Below, one piece after another: positions 44,955-53,619 of a DNA stretch of 64,000 bases. Source of the stretch: Vibrio metoecus (GTDB lineage Bacteria; Pseudomonadota; Gammaproteobacteria; Enterobacterales; Vibrionaceae); NCBI RefSeq assembly GCF_009665255.1, contig NZ_CP035687.1, positions 372,001-436,000 of the forward strand, given 5' to 3'. The stretch's first letter is position 1; each line of letters starts with the position of its first letter. The notes below the pieces were generated by a model. The model did not search any database and was not told the DNA's origin. It worked only from the letters and a program-made list of their open reading frames with translations. Both the position numbers and the translations under genes were made by a program.

Positions 44955-46934
44955 TTAGAATTGGTAAGCGGCGGATAACTTATAGCTGCGTCCCGGCTCG
45001 TAATCATCGGCTACAAAGCTTTTCGCTAAGCCAACACGTGAGGCATGAGACACATAAAGCTCATCAAACACGTTATCCACGCCGAACGTCAGCACTAGGT
45101 TCGGGACTGAATATGGCGTCCACTGAGCATACAGGTTATGCACGTCATAGCCTTCTTTCTTGGCGGCGCCAGCCACTACGTTGTCTTCATCCAGAACCAC
45201 TATTGAAGTCCAGCCAAACAGGGTATCAATCGAATCCGCTTGATAACCTAAGCTGAGCGCGATGCTGTCACCCATATCGGCGCTGTTACCAACGGAATTG
45301 AGCATTGGGCCACCATTTGTAACATCATTCGCATCCGAGTGCGCGTAAGAGAGCTTGGCGCTCGCGGCTTGGTAAGCGTAGGTTGTGCTCAGTTCAAAAC
45401 CTTTGATTTCCATATCCCCTACGTTACTGATCAGGTAACTGTTACTAGTACGAATATGGTCATCAATCTGGGTTTTAAACAGGGTGAAGTTGGCACCCAC
45501 AAAGTGATCGCCATAAGTTTTATCAAAGCGCACACCACCTTGAGTGTTTAAGCCCGTTTCTGGTTTGATGTTATCCGCTAAGCGAGCTTGATCTTGGTAA
45601 CGAACAAAGGTCTCCAGCAGCTCTGGGCCTTTGAATAGCGAGCGGGTGTTGGCAAACAGCGTCCAATCACTGGTCACATCCCATTCCGTACCCAGTGACC
45701 AAGTCACCTCATCAAAATCTTTCGTGCCTGTCATAGCTTTACGTTTGAAATCATCAAAACGCAGACCGGCGGTCACTGACCAAACGTCATTTACATACAG
45801 TTTGTTCTCCGCAAACACAGCGGTAGAAACTGCAGATTCTTCCATAAATGGGGTGCTGCCGTAGGTCGCTTTGCTGGTTTGATCGACATAATCCATACCA
45901 TAGCTTACTTGGTTACGGTGCGCGGCCAGTTCGTAGTCAGATTGGAAGAGCGCGTTAATGCCAACATTGCGGTTTGTCGCCGTATTGCGTGAAAGGCGGT
46001 TGCCCGGCCAAACACCCGCCATCACACTTTCATCACGATCAATTTCGGTTTGGCTACTGTAGAGGGTGACTTTACCGCGATGCTTATCTTGCTTGAGTTC
46101 ATAAGAGCCAGTGATGGTATCGCGGTCATAATGCGTCGGAACCAAACGGTTTTTGCTCAAACCTAGGTTGGCGCTTCCTGCCATATCAGGGCGTGGGCTA
46201 TAGTCCCCTTGATCACGATAGACATCATAGGAAACTTGGAATCGATGACCAACAGCCGGTTCAAAGCCGACTTTTGCAAGAACGTTATAGGTATCCCCTT
46301 TCACGCCAAAAGTTTCTTTACCGGCACCATCTTCAAAGTTATCGCGTGAGATCCCTTGACCATAAACCATGGCGTCAACCGTTTCGCTCAATTGACCGTA
46401 AACCGTGAGTGAACCTTGTTGGTTATCGTTTGAGGCATAACCGCCGAAGATACGGGCACCAAACTGCTCACCACCCACCAGCAGATCTTTCGCATTCTTG
46501 GTTTCAAAATAAACCGAACCACCGAGGCCACTTTGGGTCACCGAGTTGTTACCCACCTGCACATCAGCTGATTTCAAAATGTCTGGGTTAAGCGTTAAGT
46601 TACCAATGTGATGGAACATATTGGCGTGCTGTGAAGCGCCATCCAAACGAATATCTAGGTTGGTTTCACCCAATCCGCGAATGTTAATTCGTTGGTTAAC
46701 CGAGTGCGTTCCGCCTACATCAACCCCGGGAATATCACGCAGCAAGTCCGACATGTGATCGGCTTGTTTGAGTGATAGATCGTCCGTGGTGAGAGATTCC
46801 GAGTTGCTCGAGACTTTCGTACCCCAGATCACCACATTTTCCTGCTCCGGTGTCGCTTTCTGCTCAGCAACCGCGTTGGCCGACATCGCGGCAGTGATCG
46901 CAAGCCATAACGCAGACTTCTTGCAAATATCCAT
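44955..46934 (-). CDS. vctA: TonB-dependent catechol siderophore receptor VctA
   Basis: A 659-residue outer-membrane receptor. The signal peptide (about 1-23) is followed by a TonB-box-like ENVVIWG, the plug domain (LRDIPGVDVGGTHSVNQRINIRGLGETNLDIRLDG) and a 22-strand barrel ending in an aromatic residue (AAYQF). In V. cholerae VctA takes up ferric enterobactin and related catecholates; VctPDGC then moves them across the inner membrane. A Fur box lies just upstream. It is divergent from an AraC-type regulator. Confidence 0.93.
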   Translation of the reverse strand: MDICKKSALWLAITAAMSANAVAEQKATPEQENVVIWGTKVSSNSESLTTDDLSLKQADHMSDLLRDIPGVDVGGTHSVNQRINIRGLGETNLDIRLDGASQHANMFHHIGNLTLNPDILKSADVQVGNNSVTQSGLGGSVYFETKNAKDLLVGGEQFGARIFGGYASNDNQQGSLTVYGQLSETVDAMVYGQGISRDNFEDGAGKETFGVKGDTYNVLAKVGFEPAVGHRFQVSYDVYRDQGDYSPRPDMAGSANLGLSKNRLVPTHYDRDTITGSYELKQDKHRGKVTLYSSQTEIDRDESVMAGVWPGNRLSRNTATNRNVGINALFQSDYELAAHRNQVSYGMDYVDQTSKATYGSTPFMEESAVSTAVFAENKLYVNDVWSVTAGLRFDDFKRKAMTGTKDFDEVTWSLGTEWDVTSDWTLFANTRSLFKGPELLETFVRYQDQARLADNIKPETGLNTQGGVRFDKTYGDHFVGANFTLFKTQIDDHIRTSNSYLISNVGDMEIKGFELSTTYAYQAASAKLSYAHSDANDVTNGGPMLNSVGNSADMGDSIALSLGYQADSIDTLFGWTSIVVLDEDNVVAGAAKKEGYDVHNLYAQWTPYSVPNLVLTFGVDNVFDELYVSHASRVGLAKSFVADDYEPGRSYKLSAAYQF

Positions 46935-46958
46935 ACTGACTCAATTCCTCAAAAATAC

Positions 46959-46977
46959 AAATGATAACAATTCGCAT
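46959..46977 (-). promoter_or_regulatory. Fur box between vctA and the AraC-type regulator
   Basis: AAATGATAACAATTCGCAT matches the Fur 19-mer in its AATGATAA-type half, with a weaker second half. It is 25 bp upstream of vctA and about 100 bp upstream of the regulator gene, so it can repress both when iron is plentiful. Confidence 0.7.
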
Positions 46978-47074
46978 ATATGTTAAGTTGTGCTCAACCA
47001 ATAGAGAAGTTGAATTGATTATGCAAAATCGCACATCCGTTATGGGAAATGAGCAAAAACACAATAAGGTCATA

Positions 47075-48055
47075 ATGAAACACGGGGCTCGACATACGGT
47101 CACCTTGGCACGCCATGTTATCGCTGAACACAGTGAACAGATTGTGGCGCAAAGTGTGAATCAACCTGTGATGGCACAAGGTCACTTTATTGAATACACC
47201 AGCCCCACAGGCTTTACTTTGCATGGAGGATCCAGTCATGAACTCGCTGATTGTGATGTGATGACCACCAGTGCTCCCGCCCTTGTCATCATTCTTTTGT
47301 TGGAGGGCACCTTACGTTTCGCCTACGACAACCACAAATTCGAGTTATGCGCCAACGAGCAGCCACAAGCCATGATGGTGAACTTACAGCAACCTTGCAT
47401 TTTTCATCGACGGATACATCAAGGAATGTCGGTGCGCAAACTCAACATCATTTTGGCACCCGATAAATTACAACCTTTTGCGCAGCAAGAGTGTCCGCTG
47501 CACCATTTTATACAGCAGGATAAAGCCTTTCTCCGCCTCTCACTGCACAACGAAAGCTGGCAAGCTGTAGCAGAGTTACTCAACACGCATGGGGCAAAAA
47601 CGGTGAGTGCGCACATTGCTCGTGAAGCGTTGGTTTGGCGTTTAGTCCACGAGGCGATCATGCAATGCCCAGAACAAGGCGGCACGTCCCTCCCCGCTCA
47701 CCATGAACACACCGAAAGCGTGATTAACCCACTCCTGCATTACATTGACCAACATTTGTATAGCGAAATTTGTTTAGAAAAACTTGCTGAACAGCATGCG
47801 ATGAGCGTTTCAAACTTACAGCGTAAGTTTAAATCTCGTTTCAATATGACGATTGCGCACTACATACGACACCGACGTTTACAACTGGCTCGTCAGCAAT
47901 TAGAACGGGGCTTAGTCAGCATTACTGAAGCTGCGTATGAGGCAGGCTATTTACATCCGTCCAACTTTACTGCCGCCTTTAAAAAAGCCTTTGGTATTTC
48001 TCCGCAGGCTTTTCTCGATCAAAAACAGCAAGTACAAAATCCAATTAATCGGTAG
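47075..48055 (+). CDS. AraC-family regulator of the vct locus
   Basis: A 326-residue regulator from the chosen ATG at 47075, which has an AAGG Shine-Dalgarno; in-frame ATGs at 47021 and 47042 are alternatives (up to 344 residues), and one at 46961 lies in the Fur box and is unlikely. The C-terminal AraC domain has two helix-turn-helix units (ICLEKLAEQHAMSVSNLQRKFKSRF and SITEAAYEAGYLHPSNFTAAFKKAFGISP). The N-terminal part is a sensor domain, probably for the ferric siderophore, as in PchR/YbtA-like activators. Its 3' end overlaps the convergent vctC by 11 bp. Confidence 0.85.
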   Translation: MKHGARHTVTLARHVIAEHSEQIVAQSVNQPVMAQGHFIEYTSPTGFTLHGGSSHELADCDVMTTSAPALVIILLLEGTLRFAYDNHKFELCANEQPQAMMVNLQQPCIFHRRIHQGMSVRKLNIILAPDKLQPFAQQECPLHHFIQQDKAFLRLSLHNESWQAVAELLNTHGAKTVSAHIAREALVWRLVHEAIMQCPEQGGTSLPAHHEHTESVINPLLHYIDQHLYSEICLEKLAEQHAMSVSNLQRKFKSRFNMTIAHYIRHRRLQLARQQLERGLVSITEAAYEAGYLHPSNFTAAFKKAFGISPQAFLDQKQQVQNPINR

Positions 48056-48812
48056 GCAGCGTATAAAGGCACAAACGCTGCCCTTGCATCTCAATCACAT
48101 TAAACGGGGTTTCGTAAATTTGGCTCAGAACATCGGATTGGATCACTTCCGATACGGAACCGGTCGCCACCACCTCCCCTTTTTTCAACGCGACGATTTT
48201 ATCGGCGTAGCAGGAAGCAAAGTTGATGTCGTGGATCACCACCACCACAGCTTTATTCAACTCGTGAGCTAAACGGCGCAACGTAGACATAATTTGCAGC
48301 GAGTGTTTAATGTCCAGATTGTTTAATGGCTCATCGAGGAACACGTAATCCGTATCTTGCGCCATGACCATAGCAATAAACGCCAACTGACGCTGGCCGC
48401 CACTCAGCTCATCCAAATACTGATATTGAATGGTTTCGAGATCGAGATAGTCAATCGCCTGGTTGATGATCTGCTCATCCTGCGCAGTCAATTTCCCTTG
48501 GCTGTAAGGAAAGCGGCCAAAAGCCGTCAGTTCACGTACCGTAAAGCGCATGTTCAGCACGTTGGACTGACGCAACACTGCCAGCTTTTGAGCCAGCGCT
48601 TTGGTATTCCAATCCACTAACTCACGTTGCTCAATCCAGACTTTACCGGCATCACGGTTAACTAAGCGGCTCGCCATGGAAAGCAACGTACTTTTACCCG
48701 CGCCATTGGGGCCGATAATTGCCGTCACCTGCCCTTTGTCAAACTGGGCACTAGCGTCATGTACCACCCGCTTGGTACCAAAATGTTTGGTGAGATTATC
48801 CAGTCGAATCAT
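48045..48812 (-). CDS. vctC: Ferric siderophore ABC transporter ATP-binding protein VctC
   Basis: A 255-residue FecE/FepC-like ATPase. Walker A IGPNGAGKSTLLSM, signature LSGGQRQLAFIAMVMAQ, Walker B YVFLDEPLNNLD and switch His in VVIHDIN. It powers import by VctD/VctG of catechol siderophores delivered by VctP. It is 2 bp after vctG, the last gene of vctPDGC. Confidence 0.95.
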   Translation of the reverse strand: MIRLDNLTKHFGTKRVVHDASAQFDKGQVTAIIGPNGAGKSTLLSMASRLVNRDAGKVWIEQRELVDWNTKALAQKLAVLRQSNVLNMRFTVRELTAFGRFPYSQGKLTAQDEQIINQAIDYLDLETIQYQYLDELSGGQRQLAFIAMVMAQDTDYVFLDEPLNNLDIKHSLQIMSTLRRLAHELNKAVVVVIHDINFASCYADKIVALKKGEVVATGSVSEVIQSDVLSQIYETPFNVIEMQGQRLCLYTLPTD

Positions 48813-48814
48813 TG

Positions 48815-49765
48815 CTAAACCACTTTATTGCGAAGTAATAGCGAGAGGAAATAGATCCCGCCGATGAAATTGATCACCACACTTAAGGTAGTGCCGAAAT
48901 GGAACACTTTCTCGATCACCCACTGCCCAGAAAGCAAAGCACACACCGACATCGCCGACGCTGCAATCAGCAACGTAGAATGGCGATAAGAGTGAAACCA
49001 CTCGCGAGTCAGGTTCGTTACCAGCAAACCGAAGAACAGAATTGGTCCCACTAGCGCCGTGGAAATTGAAATCAGCAGTGCACTAATCAATAAAACCTTG
49101 CGCGTCACCTTGTGCACATCCACACCTAAACTGACGGCATTATCTTGATCTAGCCAAAAGACATCGAGCACACGATGCTGACGGAACAACAGCACGCATG
49201 CTAACAGCAGTAACGGCGACACCACATACACCAATTTCGTGTTGACGTTATTAAAGCTGGCAAACATATTGGCTTGTACCGACGCAAAATCGTTCGGATC
49301 CATTAACATCACAAAAAAAGAAGCGATATTTGAAAAAAGCTGCCCCAGTATCACGCCAAGCAACAGCAGTACAATCAAATTGCGATGCCCAGTGCGAAAA
49401 TAAAAGGTAAACAGCAGAGTTGAGAAACTCAGCATCGCCGCAACCGAAAGCGAAAAATTCCAGTACACATTCATCGCAATGCTGCTCATGCCCCCAAACA
49501 GCACCACGACCAACACTTGGGTGAACATGTACAGTGCATCAAATCCCATGATACTCGGCGTGAGAATCCGGTTATGGGTAATGGTTTGAAACGCCAATGA
49601 AGATTGCGCAATCGCAATGCCCGCAAACACCATCGCTAGCACTTTCGGCACACGGCGCGATAAGAAATATTGGTAGTTATCCGCATTGAGCCCTACACCA
49701 ATAAATAGCGCGGCAAACAACAGCGAAATCACGATCAACAGCAGTAATTTAGTTCTATCCTGCAT
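48815..49765 (-). CDS. vctG: Ferric siderophore ABC permease VctG
   Basis: A 316-residue FecCD-family permease with about nine to ten membrane helices, from LLLLIVISLLFAALFIGVGL to INFIGGIYFLSLLL. It has the conserved RRVPKVLAMVFAGIAIAQSSLAFQ and GPILFFGLLVTNLTR segments. It forms the channel with VctD. Its start overlaps the end of vctD by 11 bp. Confidence 0.94.
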   Translation of the reverse strand: MQDRTKLLLLIVISLLFAALFIGVGLNADNYQYFLSRRVPKVLAMVFAGIAIAQSSLAFQTITHNRILTPSIMGFDALYMFTQVLVVVLFGGMSSIAMNVYWNFSLSVAAMLSFSTLLFTFYFRTGHRNLIVLLLLGVILGQLFSNIASFFVMLMDPNDFASVQANMFASFNNVNTKLVYVVSPLLLLACVLLFRQHRVLDVFWLDQDNAVSLGVDVHKVTRKVLLISALLISISTALVGPILFFGLLVTNLTREWFHSYRHSTLLIAASAMSVCALLSGQWVIEKVFHFGTTLSVVINFIGGIYFLSLLLRNKVV

Positions 49766-50693
49766 GACGTTGTCCTCGCAAAATCAGAACAATAAATACT
49801 GAACCACCCAAGATGCTGATGATCATTGAAATAGGAACTTCATACGGGAAAATGATCACGCGTCCGACCAAATCACACACTAAAACAAACAACGCACCAA
49901 AAATGGCAGTGCGCGGAATGTTCTTGCGCAAATTGTCACCGTAATATTGACTCACCAGATTGGGAACGATTAACCCTAAGAAAGGGAGCTGCCCCACAAT
50001 CATTACCACCGTCGCCGACATCATCGAGACCAATGCCACGCCGATAACCATGACTTGGTGGTATTTCAGGCCAAGGTTGGTTGCAAAATCTTTCCCCATC
50101 CCCACCGCGGAAATACGTGCCGCATACAGGTAACTGAATATGGCTACCGGAATTGCCAGATAGAGCAGCTCAAAATCGCCTTTAAGCAAATTGGCAAAAT
50201 TTGCCACCGCCCAACCGGAAAGGTTTTGAATTGCATCGTATTTATAAGCGATAAACGTCGCGAGGGAATCAATCACATTACCAAAAATAATGCCGATCAA
50301 CGGGACAAAAATAACGTTTTTAAACTGGATACGTTGAATAAAAAACACAAACACTAAGGTGCCTAACATAGCGACACCAAAAATCAGCCATAAGTTTTCG
50401 CCATGGCCAAACAGCACGAGGCTCAACACATAACCGAGCATGGCACACTCCACCGTTCCGGAAGTGGAAGGGGCCGCAAATCGGTTTTGACTCACCTGCT
50501 GCATGATCAAACCCGCAATGCTTAAACCCGCACCAGAGAGAAGAATGGCCAATAATCTTGGTACTCGACTGGTCAGCAGCAACTGCCATGCGGCAGCATC
50601 ACCTTGAATCAAACCGGCGAGCGGTAAATGCCCCACGCCAACAAACAGTGAACAAAAACTCATCACGCCTAAAACAAGCAATAACTTTTTCAA
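49755..50693 (-). CDS. vctD: Ferric siderophore ABC permease VctD
   Basis: A 312-residue FecCD-family permease (VPRLLAILLSGAGLSIAGLIMQQVSQNRFAAPSTSG; GQLPFLGLIVPNLVSQYYG). I start at the TTG at 50693 because a GAGG Shine-Dalgarno sits 5 bp upstream and the protein then begins LKKLLLVLGVMSF. The upstream in-frame ATG at 50741 would encode 16 residues through the GC-rich intercistronic hairpin. It is the second gene of vctPDGC. Confidence 0.9.
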   Translation of the reverse strand: MKKLLLVLGVMSFCSLFVGVGHLPLAGLIQGDAAAWQLLLTSRVPRLLAILLSGAGLSIAGLIMQQVSQNRFAAPSTSGTVECAMLGYVLSLVLFGHGENLWLIFGVAMLGTLVFVFFIQRIQFKNVIFVPLIGIIFGNVIDSLATFIAYKYDAIQNLSGWAVANFANLLKGDFELLYLAIPVAIFSYLYAARISAVGMGKDFATNLGLKYHQVMVIGVALVSMMSATVVMIVGQLPFLGLIVPNLVSQYYGDNLRKNIPRTAIFGALFVLVCDLVGRVIIFPYEVPISMIISILGGSVFIVLILRGQRHAG

Positions 50694-50716
50694 AGCTAAC
50701 CTCAGCTTGTCAACCA

Positions 50717-50736
50717 GAGGAGGGTTGCCCCTCCCC
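50717..50736 (-). other. Intercistronic hairpin between vctP and vctD
   Basis: GAGGAGGG pairs with CCCTCCCC at seven of eight positions around a TTGC loop, about 10 nt after the vctP stop, with no T run. It is likely to raise the amount of binding protein relative to permease by protecting the vctP mRNA end, as in many ABC operons. Confidence 0.55.
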
Positions 50737-50744
50737 CGCATTTA

Positions 50745-51656
50745 CTACTGCATACCTACCGATGTTTTCATATCGACAACCATTTGCTCTGTGGCTTTCA
50801 CGCCAGAGATAGCGATGTACCAAGCATTCACATCGAGGTAAGCAATATGGCCGTTTTGGTATGCGGTGGTGGCTTTAACCAGATCATTTTCAAAGGTTTG
50901 ACGAATATTCGACTCGGCTTTGCTCACCACTTTATCGCGGTCAACCACCAACAAGGTTTTGGGGTTATGTTCACGGATATACTCAAACGAGATCAGATCA
51001 CCGTGGCCACTCTCTTTGCTCACTGGCACAGTCTCGCGAAAGCCAAAATCTTTATAAACGGAGGAAAAACGCGAATTGGCGCCAAATGTGGTCAGGTTGC
51101 CACCAGAGCTCATCACCAACATCGCATCACTTTTATGTTGTTGGTTGTATTGCATGATGGATTTAAATTGCGCGTCAACTTGTTCAATTTTGGTTTCTAC
51201 CGCAGATTCAATCGCAAACACTTTTCCTAGGTTGCGCCACTGCTGTTGGGTACTCTGCCAGTAACCTTGATCGGCTTCAGCCGCAAACACGATGGTCGGA
51301 GCAATCTTCGACAATTCGTCGTAGCTTTTCGCCGCACGCGGGCCAATCACAATCAAATCCGGCTTTTGGGTGTAAATCGTTTCAAAGTCAGGCTCAAATA
51401 AGGATCCTGCACTTGGGTATTTATCACTCTTATATTTGGCCAAATAGTCAGGAGAGCCATCAAACTTAGAGACGGCAACGGGCTCAATGCCAAAACTATC
51501 TAACGCATCCAGCGCACCCACACCAATCACAACCACTCGCTGTGGTTTTTGTTCTAACGTGGTTTTACCCAAGCGATGTTCAATCGTAACGGTCTCTGCT
51601 TGTACAGCAAATGAAGCCAACAATCCTAAAATAGCCCAATGAAGAAGAGGTTTCAT
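50745..51656 (-). CDS. vctP: Periplasmic catechol siderophore-binding protein VctP
   Basis: A 303-residue protein. The signal peptide (about 1-21, ...ASFAVQAE) is followed by a TroA/FatB-type class III binding fold: QRVVVIGVGALDALDSFGIEPVAVS and PDLIVIGPRAAKSYDELSKIAPTI. It lacks a lipobox, so it is probably soluble. The ATG at 51656 has a GGAAGG element. It captures ferric catecholates for VctDGC and is the first gene of the operon behind a Fur box. Confidence 0.93.
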   Translation of the reverse strand: MKPLLHWAILGLLASFAVQAETVTIEHRLGKTTLEQKPQRVVVIGVGALDALDSFGIEPVAVSKFDGSPDYLAKYKSDKYPSAGSLFEPDFETIYTQKPDLIVIGPRAAKSYDELSKIAPTIVFAAEADQGYWQSTQQQWRNLGKVFAIESAVETKIEQVDAQFKSIMQYNQQHKSDAMLVMSSGGNLTTFGANSRFSSVYKDFGFRETVPVSKESGHGDLISFEYIREHNPKTLLVVDRDKVVSKAESNIRQTFENDLVKATTAYQNGHIAYLDVNAWYIAISGVKATEQMVVDMKTSVGMQ

Positions 51657-51697
51657 ACGTTCCTTCCGACGGTAGTTGAGACGGCAAAGTAAATTAT

Positions 51698-51716
51698 TTT
51701 GATATTCATTCTCATT
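51698..51716 (-). promoter_or_regulatory. Fur box of vctPDGC
   Basis: The minus-strand sequence AATGAGAATGAATATCAAA closely follows the Fur consensus AATGANAATNATTNTCATT. It is about 45 bp upstream of the vctP start, consistent with iron repression. Confidence 0.8.
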
Positions 51717-51797
51717 AAGAGAGTGCGTACTATAATCAAAACTGACTTCGCAATGCAACTGTGTGAAGGAAGATATCGTGTCACGGTGTAAAAATAA

Positions 51798-51834
51798 CAA
51801 ACCCTTGCTAATTCCTATCAATAGCAAGGGTTTG
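51798..51834 (-). terminator. Terminator of the glutamine amidotransferase gene
   Basis: Perfect 13-bp stem CAAACCCTTGCTA / TAGCAAGGGTTTG; on the minus strand TTATTTTTAC follows. It is 26 bp past the stop at 51860. Confidence 0.82.
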
Positions 51835-51859
51835 CGATATTAACGAGATGAATTTCTGC

Positions 51860-52618
51860 TTAAATCGTATGCGGTTGACATTCCGCGCCAAGAACATGGG
51901 TGATGGTTTGTGGCTCCACAAGCAACCAGTTTGGGCAACCATCCAAAGGTTCTGAGGCTAAAATAATCCCATCTTGCCAAGGTTTACGGTAAACCGTTGG
52001 AGGCTGACCATCACTACTGTAACGAACCAGCCAAAACTGCTGCCCATCAGAAATACAGATAGAAGCTTTAAAGGGTAGCTGCACACTTTTAGTTTGCATC
52101 AATACTTCGATTTCACTAATCGTTTGTCGAATCGCCGCCACCGGATCACGCTCCAAACCGTTTTTGAGCATCAGCAGAAAAATCAATTCACTGTCTGTCG
52201 TACCGGTCCGGCGAATATAAAGATGCTCAGGCAGTGAACGCTCCAGCTCATATTTGACTGCACAATAATCACCAATTTGGCCATTGTGTAAAAACATCCA
52301 GTGGTTATAGATGAAAGGATGACAATTCGAACGCGACACTTGAGTGCCGGTGGAGGAACGAACATGAGCCATAAAACGGTGTGAACGAATGTGGTGAGCC
52401 AACGAGCGTAGATTTTCATCTCCCCAAGCGGGTAATACTTCATGAAAGCGTCCTGGCGTACTGCGCTCAGTATACCAACCTAGCCCAAAACCATCCGCGT
52501 TGACTCGTGTGACCGCTTTACGGGCCTCTAAACTTTGATGAACTAATGAATGCTCAGGTTGATAAACCAACTGCTCTAGATAGATTGGGCTTCCTTGATA
52601 AGCCAGCCAGCGACACAT
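51860..52618 (-). CDS. Class II glutamine amidotransferase (YafJ/EgtC type)
   Basis: A 252-residue N-terminal-nucleophile amidotransferase. Starting at 52618 puts Cys directly after Met (MCRWLAYQG), giving the mature catalytic Cys. NADGFGLGWY, FMAHVRSSTG and FLHNGQIGDY are the glutamine-binding and oxyanion segments. Only the glutaminase-type domain is present, with no synthetase partner, so the ammonia acceptor is unknown; relatives act in ergothioneine and related pathways. The frame extends 21 codons upstream, but that would bury the catalytic Cys. Confidence 0.88.
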   Translation of the reverse strand: MCRWLAYQGSPIYLEQLVYQPEHSLVHQSLEARKAVTRVNADGFGLGWYTERSTPGRFHEVLPAWGDENLRSLAHHIRSHRFMAHVRSSTGTQVSRSNCHPFIYNHWMFLHNGQIGDYCAVKYELERSLPEHLYIRRTGTTDSELIFLLMLKNGLERDPVAAIRQTISEIEVLMQTKSVQLPFKASICISDGQQFWLVRYSSDGQPPTVYRKPWQDGIILASEPLDGCPNWLLVEPQTITHVLGAECQPHTI

Positions 52619-53257
52619 AAACCACTTCCTGTAAAAAAGTATTTCTGATTTCAATAAAGCATGTTTAGTTGCGGGGTGCAATACGGGCTGAAAAATATAA
52701 CGTATTTCGAGCTAAGGCTTGTGGTATAAGGCTTTCATGCTCACCATTTTGGGGCAATACTCACCTTTGCTAAGCTTAAAACAGTGCTCTTTTTGTCCCC
52801 TTGTTCCCAAATCTTATCTTTCAACACGCCATTAGGCGGTAAATGCTGATTTAAGTGCCTATTTCTCTACTTAGGTATCTCCCAAAGAGATTTCATCAAA
52901 CAATAAATAAGTGAAGCAAGATCAAATTATTAATTTTTATTTAAGCATGACTCCTTTCTTTATTTTCAGCATATTTCAGTAAGGTTTTTATTTTCTATTG
53001 AAACTGGCCGTGGCAATTTTTACTCGATTTACTTAACACAAGTAACTTTTCCCATATTTTATATCGACATCAATATCATTTATTCATGTAATCATAGCGA
53101 ATATTTAACTGTTTTATTTATAATTAAGGCCAGTGCCATTTCGTTTACTAAATTTGTTGTAAATGTGACCTTATTTCAAACGTAGAATAATTCACACTTG
53201 CTATCAATTCCCCTCAATCATAAATTGTTACAAATACTTTACATATGGATATGTTGT
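52619..53257. other. AT-rich intergenic region upstream of the prtV locus
   Basis: About 640 bp, very AT-rich from 52900 to 53190, with no coding frame I can support. The base composition resembles that of horizontally acquired, H-NS-bound promoters. It should contain the promoter for the amidotransferase gene at one end and for the small secreted protein and prtV at the other. Confidence 0.5.
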
Positions 53258-53542
53258 ATGCGCTTTCTATTGGGGTTAGGGATTCTTTGCCATTCAGGCT
53301 TATTGTTTGCGAGTGTACCACCTAACGATGAAAAGCTAATCGAATCCTTGATTGAACAAGGGGTTATTTGCCAAGGCTTATCTTATGAGCAACAGCAAAA
53401 AGCCTTATCGATATACTTACAAAAGAGAGTCGGGAAAAGAAAAGAACCGACAGAATCACGCCCAAATACAGAACCAGAAACCTCTTCACCTGAACCTGTG
53501 GGTGAATTAAAACCAAACTGTATTAATCCAGATTCTCAATAG
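53258..53542 (+). CDS. Small secreted protein resembling the PrtV N-terminal propeptide domain
   Basis: A 94-residue protein. The signal peptide (about 1-19, MRFLLGLGILCHSGLLFAS) is followed by PPNDEKLIESLIEQGVICQG and a Pro/Glu/Thr-rich tail (TESRPNTEPETSSPEPVGE). The segment NDEKLIESLIEQG...KALSIYL aligns without gaps to PrtV residues about 33-64 (NEDKLIEMLVRTG...IALEHYL), 13 of 32 identical. It ends 77 bp before prtV on the same strand. No strong Shine-Dalgarno is visible. It may be a free propeptide-like inhibitor or chaperone of PrtV; this is inference. Confidence 0.65.
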   Translation: MRFLLGLGILCHSGLLFASVPPNDEKLIESLIEQGVICQGLSYEQQQKALSIYLQKRVGKRKEPTESRPNTEPETSSPEPVGELKPNCINPDSQ

Positions 53543-53619
53543 TATCACCCTATCTGGTTAACTGAGCCGTTTCAGTTAGCTTTGTCATACCTTAAATAAG
53601 GAAATATTAAGGAAATAAA

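Noticed and set aside
46961..47074. Longer N-terminus of the AraC-type regulator from the ATG at 46961
   Set aside because: That codon lies inside the Fur box and has no Shine-Dalgarno; a later start is more likely.
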